DNA of 64,000 nucleotides, taken from Streptomyces sp. HmicA12. Its GTDB lineage: Bacteria; Actinomycetota; Actinomycetes; Streptomycetales; Streptomycetaceae. Location of the stretch: positions 462,647 to 526,646 of the forward strand of contig NZ_KB891820.1 of assembly GCF_000373565.1 (NCBI RefSeq). The letters run 5' to 3'. Positions within the stretch are counted from its first letter, which is position 1, and each line of letters starts with the position of its first letter. The notes under the pieces were generated by a model. That model worked only from the letters and a program-made list of their open reading frames with translations. It was not told where the DNA came from and did no database searches. A program made the translations under genes and the position numbers. Below, piece after piece: positions 33,769 to 41,373 of the stretch.

Positions 33769-34833
33769 ATGACCACCGCTTTCGACCCGCTCGACCTCTC
33801 CGGCACCCGGATCGCCAACCGCATCGCGATGGCCCCGATGACCCGTAGCCGGGCCGGCGCCGGCGGCACCGCCACCGACCTGACGGCCGAGTACTACGCG
33901 CAGCGCGCCTCCGCGGGCCTGATCATCTCGGAGGGCGTCCAGCCCTCGGCGGTGGGCCAGGGCTACGCCTGGACGCCGGGCCTGCACAGCGAGGAGCAGA
34001 TCGCCTCCTGGCGCAAGGTCACCGACGCCGTGCACGCCGACGGTGGCGTGATCTTCGCCCAGATCATGCACGCGGGCCGGATCAGCCACCCGTCGCTGCA
34101 GCCGGACGGCGGGCTGCCGGTGGCGCCGTCCGCCGTGGCGCCGGAGGGCAAGGCGTTCACGAACGACGGCTTCCAGGACTTCGTCGCGCCGCGCGAGCTG
34201 ACCGCCGACGAGATCCGCGCCACGATCGCCGACTTCGCCGACGCCGCGCGCGCCGCGATACAGGCGGGCTTCGACGGCGTCGAACTGCACGGTGCCAATG
34301 GGTACTTGATCCACCAGTTCCTCGCGCCCGGCTCCAACGAGCGCACCGACGAGTGGGGCGGCAGCGTCGAGAACCGCGCCCGGTTCGCCGTCGAGGTCGT
34401 GAAGGCCGTCGCCGCGGCCGTCGGCGCCGAGCGCACCGCCCTGCGCATCTCGCCGCTGAACCCGTACAACTCGATGTCGGGGACCGACACGGCCGAGGTC
34501 TACGAGGTGCTGATCGCCGGGATCGAGCCGCTCGGCATCGCCTATCTGCACGTTCTGGAGGCCGTGCCGGAGGTCCGCGAGGTCACCGCCGACCTGCGCA
34601 AGCGGTTCACCGGCACCTTCTTCCTCAACGCGTTCACCGAGGGCCCGACCGACCACCGGGCGCTCGCCCTGATCGAGGACGGGCTCGCCGACGTGCTCAC
34701 CTTCGGCGCCCTGTTCCTCGCCAACCCGGACCTGCCGGCCCGGCTCAGGACGGAGGGGCCGTACAACACCCCCGACCCGTCCTCGTTCTTCGGCGGCGAC
34801 GCGAAGGGCTACACGGACTACCCGGCCCGGTAA
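33769..34833 (+). CDS. Old Yellow Enzyme-family alkene reductase
   Basis: This 354-residue FMN enzyme has an (alpha/beta)8 barrel with the conserved IAMAPMTRSRA start, QIMHAGRISH, the HGAN substrate-binding His/Asn pair, and the SNERTDEWGGS segment. It reduces activated C=C bonds such as enals, quinones and nitro compounds using NADPH. I chose ATG 33769 because GGAG at 33760-33763 lies 5 bases before it; ATG 33751 is upstream but without a ribosome site. It is divergent from the MarR regulator and likely induced by electrophiles. A strong terminator follows. Confidence 0.92.
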   Translation: MTTAFDPLDLSGTRIANRIAMAPMTRSRAGAGGTATDLTAEYYAQRASAGLIISEGVQPSAVGQGYAWTPGLHSEEQIASWRKVTDAVHADGGVIFAQIMHAGRISHPSLQPDGGLPVAPSAVAPEGKAFTNDGFQDFVAPRELTADEIRATIADFADAARAAIQAGFDGVELHGANGYLIHQFLAPGSNERTDEWGGSVENRARFAVEVVKAVAAAVGAERTALRISPLNPYNSMSGTDTAEVYEVLIAGIEPLGIAYLHVLEAVPEVREVTADLRKRFTGTFFLNAFTEGPTDHRALALIEDGLADVLTFGALFLANPDLPARLRTEGPYNTPDPSSFFGGDAKGYTDYPAR

Positions 34834-34848
34834 CGGCGGCCGGACACC

Positions 34849-34894
34849 ACGACAGCAGGGGCGGGACCGTGACCGGTCCCGCCCCTGCTGTCGT
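34849..34894. terminator. Bidirectional terminator between OYE gene and ectD
   Basis: A perfect 21-bp stem (34849-34869 with 34874-34894) closes a four-base loop. It lies between two convergent genes and should end both transcripts. Confidence 0.88.
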
Positions 34895-34905
34895 ACGGAG
34901 AAGCG

Positions 34906-35793
34906 CTACTTCACCGGGGTGAACTCCCGCGCGCCGATGAACTCGGGACGCCGCACGGGTGCCGCGAACGGCTCCACCGCCTCGTTCTCCACGCTGTTGA
35001 ACACGATGAAGACGTTGCTGCGCGGGAACGGGGTGATGTTGTCCCCGGAGCCGTGCATGGCGTTGCAGTCGAACCAGGTCGCGGAGCCCGCCTTGCCGGT
35101 GAACAGGCGTATGCCGTGCCGGTCGGCGAACTTGGTCAGCGCCTCGTCGCTCGGCGTGCCCGCGTCCTGCATCTGCAGCGACTTCTTGTAGTTGTCCTTC
35201 GGCGTCTCGCCCGCGCAGCCGAGGAACGTCTTGTGCGAGCCGGGCATGATCATGAGCCCGCCGTTGGTGTCGTAGTTCTCCGTCAGCGCGAGGGAGAGGG
35301 ACACCGTGCGCATGTGGGGCAGACCGTCCTCGGCGTGCCAGGTCTCGAAGTCCGAGTGCCAGTAGAAGCCCGAGGCGCCGAAGCCCGGCTTGACGTTGAT
35401 CCGCGACTGGTGGACGTAGACGTCCGAACCGAGGATCTGGCGAGCCCGGCCCACGACCCGCTCGTCGCGGACCAGGTTCGCGAAGATCTCACTGATCTTG
35501 TGCACTTCGAAGACCGTACGGATCTCCTGCGAGTTCGGCTCGACGATGGAGCGCTCGTCGGAGCGCATCGTCGGGTCGCTGACCAGGCGGTTCAACTCGG
35601 CCTGGTACGTGCCGATCTCCTCCGGGCCGATCAGCTCCTCCATGGCCAGGAAGCCGTCCTCCTCGAAGGAGGTGAGATCCGACTGTCGGATCGGGCCGCG
35701 CGCCTCGGGCGGCGACCAGACGACCGGGTCGACACGGGGCGTGGCCACCTCGGAGGCGCCGCGGGTCGGATACAGGTCGGTGACAGCGGTCAT
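34906..35793 (-). CDS. ectD: Ectoine 5-hydroxylase
   Basis: This 295-residue Fe(II)/2-oxoglutarate dioxygenase converts ectoine to 5-hydroxyectoine. The EctD signature region FYWHSDFETWHAEDG contains the HxD iron ligands, and the distal iron His is in NAMHGSGDN. It is the last gene of the leftward ectABCD operon and starts 5 bases after ectC ends. The ATG at 35793 is preceded by GAGGAGGG. It ends just before the shared terminator. Identification is firm. Confidence 0.97.
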   Translation of the reverse strand: MTAVTDLYPTRGASEVATPRVDPVVWSPPEARGPIRQSDLTSFEEDGFLAMEELIGPEEIGTYQAELNRLVSDPTMRSDERSIVEPNSQEIRTVFEVHKISEIFANLVRDERVVGRARQILGSDVYVHQSRINVKPGFGASGFYWHSDFETWHAEDGLPHMRTVSLSLALTENYDTNGGLMIMPGSHKTFLGCAGETPKDNYKKSLQMQDAGTPSDEALTKFADRHGIRLFTGKAGSATWFDCNAMHGSGDNITPFPRSNVFIVFNSVENEAVEPFAAPVRRPEFIGAREFTPVK

Positions 35794-35798
35794 CTGGC

Positions 35799-36197
35799 TC
35801 AGCCCTCCTCGGTCAGCAGCGGGTAGACGCCGTTCTCGTCGTGGTCCTCCCGTCCGGTGACCGGCGGGTTGAACACGCACACGCAGCGGAAGTCCGTCTT
35901 GGGCCGCAGCGTGTGGCGCTCGTGGCCGTTCAGGAGATACATCGTCCCCGGCTCGATCCAGTGCTTCTCGCCGGTCTCCCGGTTCTCGAGCTCGGCCTCG
36001 CCCTCGACGCACAGCACGGCCTCGATGTGGTTGGCGTACCACATGTCGGTCTCCGTGCCGGCGTAGAGAATCGTCTCGTGCAGGGAGAAGCCGACCTTCT
36101 CCTTGGCCAGGACGATGCGCTTGCTCTCCCAAGTGCCGGTCGCCGACTTAATGTGCCGGTCGGTGTTCTCGATCTCCTTGAACGAACGGACAATCAC
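35799..36197 (-). CDS. ectC: L-ectoine synthase
   Basis: This 132-residue cupin closes N-gamma-acetyl-diaminobutyrate to ectoine. It shows MIVRSFKEIENTDRHI, the WYANHIEAVLCVEGEAEL cupin motif and a HERHTLRP segment. Length is normal for the family. The gene lies between ectB and ectD in a leftward operon. About 37 bases separate ectB and ectC. Identification is firm. Confidence 0.97.
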   Translation of the reverse strand: MIVRSFKEIENTDRHIKSATGTWESKRIVLAKEKVGFSLHETILYAGTETDMWYANHIEAVLCVEGEAELENRETGEKHWIEPGTMYLLNGHERHTLRPKTDFRCVCVFNPPVTGREDHDENGVYPLLTEEG

Positions 36198-36234
36198 GGT
36201 GAGTTGCTGCCTCTCTAATATTTCTGAATAAGTG

Positions 36235-37506
36235 TCAGGCCGTCTCGCGCACAGCCCTGGTGAGCGTGCGCAGGCCCTCCTCCAGCTCCTCGGGCGTGAT
36301 CGTCAGCGCCGGAAGCAGCTTGACGACCTCGCTCTCGGGGCCGGACGTCTCGATGAGCAGGCCGAGCTCGAAGGCGCGCTTGGCGACCTTGCCCGCCCGC
36401 TCCTTGTCGCGGAACTCCAGACCCCACACCAGGCCACGGCCGCGGTACTCGACGGTGTCGTCGGGGAACTCGTCGCGCAGCGCCCGCAGGGCCTGGTCGA
36501 CCTGTTCGCCGCGGGCCAGCGTCTGCTTCTCCATCGCGGCGCCGTCGGTCCAGTACGTCTCCAGAGCGGCGGCGGCCGTCACGAACGCGGGGTTGTTGCC
36601 GCGGAACGTGCCGTTGTGCTCGCCCGGCTCCCAGACGTCGAGCTCCGGCTTGAACAGGCACAGGGACATAGGGAGTCCGTACCCACTGATGGACTTCGAA
36701 ACAGTCACGATGTCCGGTGTGATGCCCGCCTCCTCGAAGGAGAAGAACGCACCGGTGCGGCCGCAGCCCATCTGGATGTCGTCGACGATCAGCAGCATGT
36801 CCCAGCGCTTGCACACGTCGGCGAGCTTGCGCAGCCACTCGGCGCGGGCCACGTTGATGCCGCCCTCGCCCTGGACCGTCTCGACGATCACGGCGGCGGG
36901 CGTGTTCAGGCCCGAGCCGGAGTCCTCCAGGAGCCGCTCGAACCAGATGAAGTCCGGCGTCTGCCCGTCGAGGTAGTTGTCGAACGGCATCGGGGTGCCG
37001 TGCACCAGCGGAATGCCGGCGCCCGCCCGCTTGAACGCGTTGCCGGTCACCGCGAGCGCGCCCAGCGACATGCCGTGGAAGGCGTTGGTGAAGGACACGA
37101 TCGACTCGCGGCCCTTGACCTTGCGGGCCAGCTTCAGCGCCGACTCGACGGCGTTGGTGCCCGTCGGGCCCGGGAACATGACCTTGTACGGCAGGTCGCG
37201 CGGGCGCAGGACCACGTTCTGGAACGTCTCCAGGAAGTTGCGCTTGGCCGCCGTCGACATGTCGAGGCCGTGCGTGACGCCGTCGCGCTCGATGTAGTCG
37301 ATCAGAGCGCGTTTCAGCACGGGGTTGTTGTGGCCGTAGTTGAGCGATCCGGCGCCCGCGAAGAAGTCCAGGTACTCGTGGCCGTCCTCGTCGTACATGC
37401 GGCTGCCCTGGGCCCGGTCGAAGACGGTGGGCCAGCCGCGGCAGTAGCTGCGCACCTCCGACTCAAGGGTCTCGAAGACGCTCAGGTCCGGCTGGGTGAT
37501 GGTCAC
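36235..37506 (-). CDS. ectB: Diaminobutyrate--2-oxoglutarate transaminase
   Basis: This 423-residue class III PLP aminotransferase makes L-2,4-diaminobutyrate from aspartate semialdehyde. It contains FFAGAGSLNYGHNNP, the PGPTGTNAVESALKLAR PLP-phosphate region, and VSKSISGYGLPMSL with the Schiff-base Lys. I chose GTG 37506 because AGGAG sits 8 bases upstream and the frame then opens at VTITQPDLSVFE, the normal EctB start. It follows ectA after 58 bases. Confidence 0.97.
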   Translation of the reverse strand: MTITQPDLSVFETLESEVRSYCRGWPTVFDRAQGSRMYDEDGHEYLDFFAGAGSLNYGHNNPVLKRALIDYIERDGVTHGLDMSTAAKRNFLETFQNVVLRPRDLPYKVMFPGPTGTNAVESALKLARKVKGRESIVSFTNAFHGMSLGALAVTGNAFKRAGAGIPLVHGTPMPFDNYLDGQTPDFIWFERLLEDSGSGLNTPAAVIVETVQGEGGINVARAEWLRKLADVCKRWDMLLIVDDIQMGCGRTGAFFSFEEAGITPDIVTVSKSISGYGLPMSLCLFKPELDVWEPGEHNGTFRGNNPAFVTAAAALETYWTDGAAMEKQTLARGEQVDQALRALRDEFPDDTVEYRGRGLVWGLEFRDKERAGKVAKRAFELGLLIETSGPESEVVKLLPALTITPEELEEGLRTLTRAVRETA

Positions 37507-37564
37507 AGCAATGGCTCCTCTGGGGAAGCGAGTTGAGGGGGGTTCGTGGTGAGTGGGATCGAGG

Positions 37565-38098
37565 TCAGGCGGCGGAGCCGGCGGACCCGGCGGGTCCGAT
37601 CGGTCCGATGCGGTACAGCTCCTCGGGCAGATGCCCGTCGTCGGGGAACAGGCCCGCGTCGAACAGGACTTCACGTGCCACACCGGCGCCGTGCCGGCGT
37701 GCGTAGGACAGGAACAGCGCCTGGGACGCCGAGTTGTCCGGGGTGATGGTCGTCTCGACCGTGCTGACCGGCCGCCCGGCACCGAGGACCTTGGCGGTCA
37801 GTCCGTCCAGGAGCTGGCCGGCGAGACCGTGCCCGCGGTGGGCGTGGTCCACGGCGACCTGCCACACGACGAGGGTGTTCGGCCGCGAGGGGCGGATGTA
37901 GCCGGTGACGAAACCGGCCACCTCACCCCGCTCGTCGCGGGCCACCACCGAGGTGGCCGCGAAGTCGCGGCACCACAGCAGATAGCTGTACGACGAGTTC
38001 AGGTCGAGCACCTTCGAGTCGCGTGCGATACGCCAGATCGCGGCGCCGTCGGCGACGCCGGGATGGTCGAGCTGGAATTGCGCTGTAGCGGCGGTCAT
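37565..38098 (-). CDS. ectA: L-2,4-diaminobutyrate N-acetyltransferase
   Basis: This 177-residue GNAT enzyme acetylates diaminobutyrate at the gamma nitrogen, the second step of ectoine synthesis. Family motifs include LNSSYSYLLWCRDFAATSVVA and the acetyl-CoA loop DHAHRGHGLAGQLLDGL. The C-terminus ends in a low-complexity IGPIGPAGSAGSAA tail. It is the first gene of the leftward operon, with no aspartokinase gene attached. The long AT-richer leader upstream should carry its salt- or temperature-responsive promoter. Confidence 0.96.
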   Translation of the reverse strand: MTAATAQFQLDHPGVADGAAIWRIARDSKVLDLNSSYSYLLWCRDFAATSVVARDERGEVAGFVTGYIRPSRPNTLVVWQVAVDHAHRGHGLAGQLLDGLTAKVLGAGRPVSTVETTITPDNSASQALFLSYARRHGAGVAREVLFDAGLFPDDGHLPEELYRIGPIGPAGSAGSAA

Positions 38099-38448
38099 GC
38101 GAATTCAATTTACCGAGCAATTTTTGGGATTGCACCTGGGGGAGGGGTTACGGAATGAAGGATTCCGTGTTATCGCGCGCGGGTGGGTGCGCGCATGAGC
38201 TGCCATCGAGATATCCCGTTTTGTGCGGGATCAAAGCCGCAAATCACCCTTGATGTGGAGTGCGTCACAGCTGCGTAACCCGCTGGAGACCCGTCCGAAT
38301 TACGTCGACTCGCGTTGTCGGAACCTTGGCGTTTACACCTCGGAAAAGCGGGCAGAAGCAGTACGAGAAGCTTCTTCCGATAAACGCATGAGGAATGCGT
38401 ATTGAGGAATGCCGGAAATAAGTCTGTGGAATGCGCGGGGAAAAGAAA
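38099..38448. promoter_or_regulatory. ect operon upstream region
   Basis: These 350 bases have no convincing gene and are noticeably less GC-rich than the surroundings. They hold two short inverted repeats: CGGAAT/ATTCCG at 38151-38167 and ATCCCG/CGGGAT at 38213-38231. Both lie within 135 bases of the ectA start and are candidate operators or RNA hairpins. I could not fix a -35/-10 pair with confidence. No EctR-type MarR regulator gene adjoins the operon. Confidence 0.5.
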
Positions 38449-38473
38449 GGCGCCGCCCTGAAAGGGCGGCGCC
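38449..38473 (-). terminator. Intrinsic terminator of the class V aminotransferase gene
   Basis: GGCGCCGCCCT and AGGGCGGCGCC form an 11-bp stem with loop TTC on the minus strand, followed by TTTCTTTT. It lies 24 bases after the stop of the gene at 38497. Confidence 0.9.
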
Positions 38474-38496
38474 GGTGCGTCTGTGCGGGTGCGGGG

Positions 38497-39618
38497 CTAC
38501 TTCCAGGCGGCCGCGACGGCCTTGCGCGCGCCTTCGAGGTCGACCTCCAGGCCGGCCTCCGCGAGCGCCCCGCCGAGCGCGGCGAGCGAGGACTGCACGA
38601 CGCCACGCGTGGCCTGCGGGCCGTAGTGGTTGACCCGGATCATCTCCTGGGCCAGGGCCCCGCCGCCCGCGACCAGCGGCAGTACCGGGTCCACCGCCAG
38701 GGCCTTCGCGACCAGCTCGCGGGCGTCGGTCCCGGCGGGCGCGCGCAGCGTCGTGGCGACCGGAGCGGCGTCCTTCGCCTCGTGGACGTACGGCTCAAGT
38801 CCCCCGCCCAGCGCGAGGGTTCCGGCCCGGGTCGCGGCGGCGGCGCTCGCGTGACGGGCCATCAGGGAGTCGAGTCCCTCGCTCTCGATCCGCTCCACGC
38901 ACGCCTCGAGCGCGAGCATCTCCAGCTGCGCGGGCGCGTGCAGCAGAGCCTTGCGTCCGCCGTCGATCCACCGCTGCTTCCAGTCGAGCAGCGACAGGTA
39001 CGAGTGGCGCGGCGCCTGCGGGTTGGCGGCCATCCGCTCCCACGCCCGGGCGCTCACCGAGACGGCCGAGACACCGGCCGGACCGCCCATCGCCTTCTGC
39101 GCGCCGATCACGCACAGGTCCACGCCCCACGCGTCGGGCAGCACCGGCTCGGCGGCGACGGACGCCACCGCGTCCAGATAGAACATCGCGCCGTGCTCGC
39201 GCACCACCTCACCGATCTCGGCGACGGGGTTGGTGTTGCCGGTCGCGGCCTCCGCGTGCACCAGGGACACGAAGTCGATCTCCGGGTGCTCGGCGAACGC
39301 CTCCCGCACCTGGTCCGCGGTGACGGCTGTGTGGAACGGGACGGCCAGGTCGTGCACGGTGGCCCCGCAGTCGCGCAGCCAGTCGCCGAAGGTCTGCCCG
39401 TACGGACCGGTGATCACGTTCAGCGCGACGGTGCCGGGCCCCGCGGTCCCGCGGATGGCGCCCTCCAGCGGGAGCAGCGCCTCGCCCTGCATGATCACGA
39501 CGTCCTGCGCGGTGTCCATCAGCCGGGCCACGCGGTCCTCGATGGAGGCGAAGTGCTCCGCGCTCAGGGGGGCCAGATCGAGAAACGGATGCGTCACGGT
39601 GGTGCTCTCTTCGCTCAC
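38497..39618 (-). CDS. Class V aminotransferase (alanine/serine--glyoxylate type)
   Basis: This 373-residue PLP enzyme resembles alanine-glyoxylate/serine-pyruvate aminotransferases. It has NVITGPYGQTFGDW near the start, FYLDAVASVAAEP with the ring-binding Asp, and IGAQKAMGGPAG with the Schiff-base Lys175. It sits upstream of the ect operon in the same direction but with its own terminator, so it is a separate transcript. The ATG at 39618 is retained; a GTG at 39597 would start the conserved part directly. Substrate is unproved. Confidence 0.82.
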   Translation of the reverse strand: MSEESTTVTHPFLDLAPLSAEHFASIEDRVARLMDTAQDVVIMQGEALLPLEGAIRGTAGPGTVALNVITGPYGQTFGDWLRDCGATVHDLAVPFHTAVTADQVREAFAEHPEIDFVSLVHAEAATGNTNPVAEIGEVVREHGAMFYLDAVASVAAEPVLPDAWGVDLCVIGAQKAMGGPAGVSAVSVSARAWERMAANPQAPRHSYLSLLDWKQRWIDGGRKALLHAPAQLEMLALEACVERIESEGLDSLMARHASAAAATRAGTLALGGGLEPYVHEAKDAAPVATTLRAPAGTDARELVAKALAVDPVLPLVAGGGALAQEMIRVNHYGPQATRGVVQSSLAALGGALAEAGLEVDLEGARKAVAAAWK

Positions 39619-39674
39619 GGGTTCGGTTGGATGCCGATGACGAGCGTACCCACCGCCCCCATAGGCTTCTTCCC

Positions 39675-40769
39675 ATGACCGACGCCGGGGTGCTGCACGT
39701 GAAGGGGCGGGTCCTGGCCGGACCCGACGACGTACGCGACGAGCTGTGGGTGGTCGACGGCCGGATCAGCTACGACCGCCCGGTCCGGCCGGGCCTCGAC
39801 GTGACGACGGTCGACGGCTGGGCCCTGCCGGGACTGGTCGACGCGCACTGCCACGTCGGCCTCGACACCCACGGCCCGGTCCCCGCCGAGACGGCGGAGA
39901 AGCAGGCCCTGACCGACCGCGACGCCGGCACGCTCCTGCTCCGCGACGCGGGCTCACCGTCCGACACCCGCTGGGTCGACGACCGCGAGGACCTGCCGCG
40001 GATCATCCGGGCCGGCCGCCACATCGCCCGCACCCGCCGCTACATCCGCAACTACGCCCACGAGATCGAGCCCGAGGACCTCGTCGCGTACGTCGCCCAG
40101 GAGGCCCGGCGCGGCGACGGCTGGGTCAAGCTGGTCGGCGACTGGATCGACCGCGGCACCGGTGACCTGGGCGCGTGCTGGCCGCGCGACGCGGTCGAGG
40201 CGGCGATCGGCGAGGCCCACCGGCTCGGCGCCCGGGTGACCGCCCACTGCTTCGCGGAGGATTCGCTGCGCGACCTCGTCGAGGCGGGCATCGACTGCAT
40301 CGAGCACGCCACGGGCCTCACCGACGACCTGATCCCCCTCTTCGCCGAGCGGGGCGTCGCCATCGTCCCCACCCTCGTCAACATCGCCACGTTCCCGGAC
40401 CTCGCGGCGGGCGGCGAGCAGAAGTTCCCCCGCTGGTCGGCCCACATGCGCCGCCTCTACGACCGCCGCTACGACACGGTCCGCTCCGCCTACGACGCCG
40501 GGATCCCGGTGTACGTGGGCACGGACGCGGGCGGCTCCCTGGCCCACGGCCTGGTGGCCGGGGAGGTCGCCGAGCTGGTGCGCGCCGGTATCCCGCCGGT
40601 CGAGGCCGTCTCGGCCACGGCCTGGGGCGCGCGGAAATGGCTCGGGCGTCCCGGCCTGGAGGAGGGCGCCCCGGCGGACCTCGTCGTCTACGGGGCGGAC
40701 CCGCGGGCGGACGTGGGGGTGCTGGGGTCGCCGCGGCGGATCGTGCTGCGGGGACGGGTCGTCGGGTAG
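39675..40769 (+). CDS. Amidohydrolase-family metal-dependent hydrolase
   Basis: This 364-residue protein has the amidohydrolase barrel: HxH metal ligands at 58-60 (VDAHCHVG), later His in TAHCFAED and IEHATGL, and the catalytic Asp in GTDAGGS. A small beta-sandwich is formed by the N- and C-termini (LHVKGRVLAG, RIVLRGRVVG). It resembles the imidazolonepropionase/prolidase-like cluster. It is divergent from the aminotransferase with only 56 bases between starts, so the two may share regulation. The substrate is unknown. Confidence 0.83.
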   Translation: MTDAGVLHVKGRVLAGPDDVRDELWVVDGRISYDRPVRPGLDVTTVDGWALPGLVDAHCHVGLDTHGPVPAETAEKQALTDRDAGTLLLRDAGSPSDTRWVDDREDLPRIIRAGRHIARTRRYIRNYAHEIEPEDLVAYVAQEARRGDGWVKLVGDWIDRGTGDLGACWPRDAVEAAIGEAHRLGARVTAHCFAEDSLRDLVEAGIDCIEHATGLTDDLIPLFAERGVAIVPTLVNIATFPDLAAGGEQKFPRWSAHMRRLYDRRYDTVRSAYDAGIPVYVGTDAGGSLAHGLVAGEVAELVRAGIPPVEAVSATAWGARKWLGRPGLEEGAPADLVVYGADPRADVGVLGSPRRIVLRGRVVG

Positions 40770-40928
40770 GGGCGGCGTCCGGGGGCGGTCGTGGCCCCGA
40801 AGCGTCGCATCGTGGCGCTGAAGGGTGCTGAAGAGTTACGAGGATCCTGGAATCCTGGCAGGGGAACGTGGCCGGCTTCGCAGGGGGCTCGGTGCGTCGG
40901 TGGCCGCGCTGACAGGAAGGCCACGGCC

Positions 40929-41360
40929 ATGACCGTCACGTCGCACCAGTCACCGCAGAGGCCCCGGGGAACCGGCAGCGAAACGATCAACGGGGCGTCC
41001 GAGTTCGCCGGGGCCATGATGATGCTCAGCGGTCCCTTGAGCATCCTCGTGGGCGCATCCGGCATCGCACAGGACAACGTGTTCGCCGTCTCGTCCCAGT
41101 ACACCTACCGATTCGACCTCACGGCCTGGGGCGTGATCCACCTCTTGGTGGGAGTGGGGCTGGTCGTCGCCGGCTTCGGCGTCCTGTTGAACACCGGCTG
41201 GGGGCGCCTGGCCGGCACCGTGGTGGCGGCGATCAGCCTGATCACCCAGTTCATGTTCCTTCCGTACTACCCGGTGTGGGCCCTCCCCGTGATGGCGATC
41301 GACCTCATGATTCTCTTCGCGCTGACGAGGTTCCCCGCCGGGACCGGCGGCGGTCTGTGA
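40929..41360 (+). CDS. Four-helix membrane protein (DUF7144-like)
   Basis: This 143-residue protein has a hydrophilic Ser/Pro/Arg start and four predicted helices (AGAMMMLSGPLSILVGASG, WGVIHLLVGVGLVVAGFGVLL, a third and a fourth). It looks like the DUF7144 or SPW-repeat type of small actinobacterial membrane protein. AGGAAGG lies 9 bases before the ATG at 40929. Function is unknown. The 159-base gap upstream shows no clear feature. Confidence 0.7.
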   Translation: MTVTSHQSPQRPRGTGSETINGASEFAGAMMMLSGPLSILVGASGIAQDNVFAVSSQYTYRFDLTAWGVIHLLVGVGLVVAGFGVLLNTGWGRLAGTVVAAISLITQFMFLPYYPVWALPVMAIDLMILFALTRFPAGTGGGL

Positions 41361-41373
41361 CCTGGGCGGAAGG

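Noticed and set aside
38223..38405. A 60-codon ORF in the ect upstream region
   Set aside because: Its codon use does not fit the genome's third-position GC bias, no ribosome site is seen, and its sequence resembles nothing I know. It is better read as regulatory DNA.
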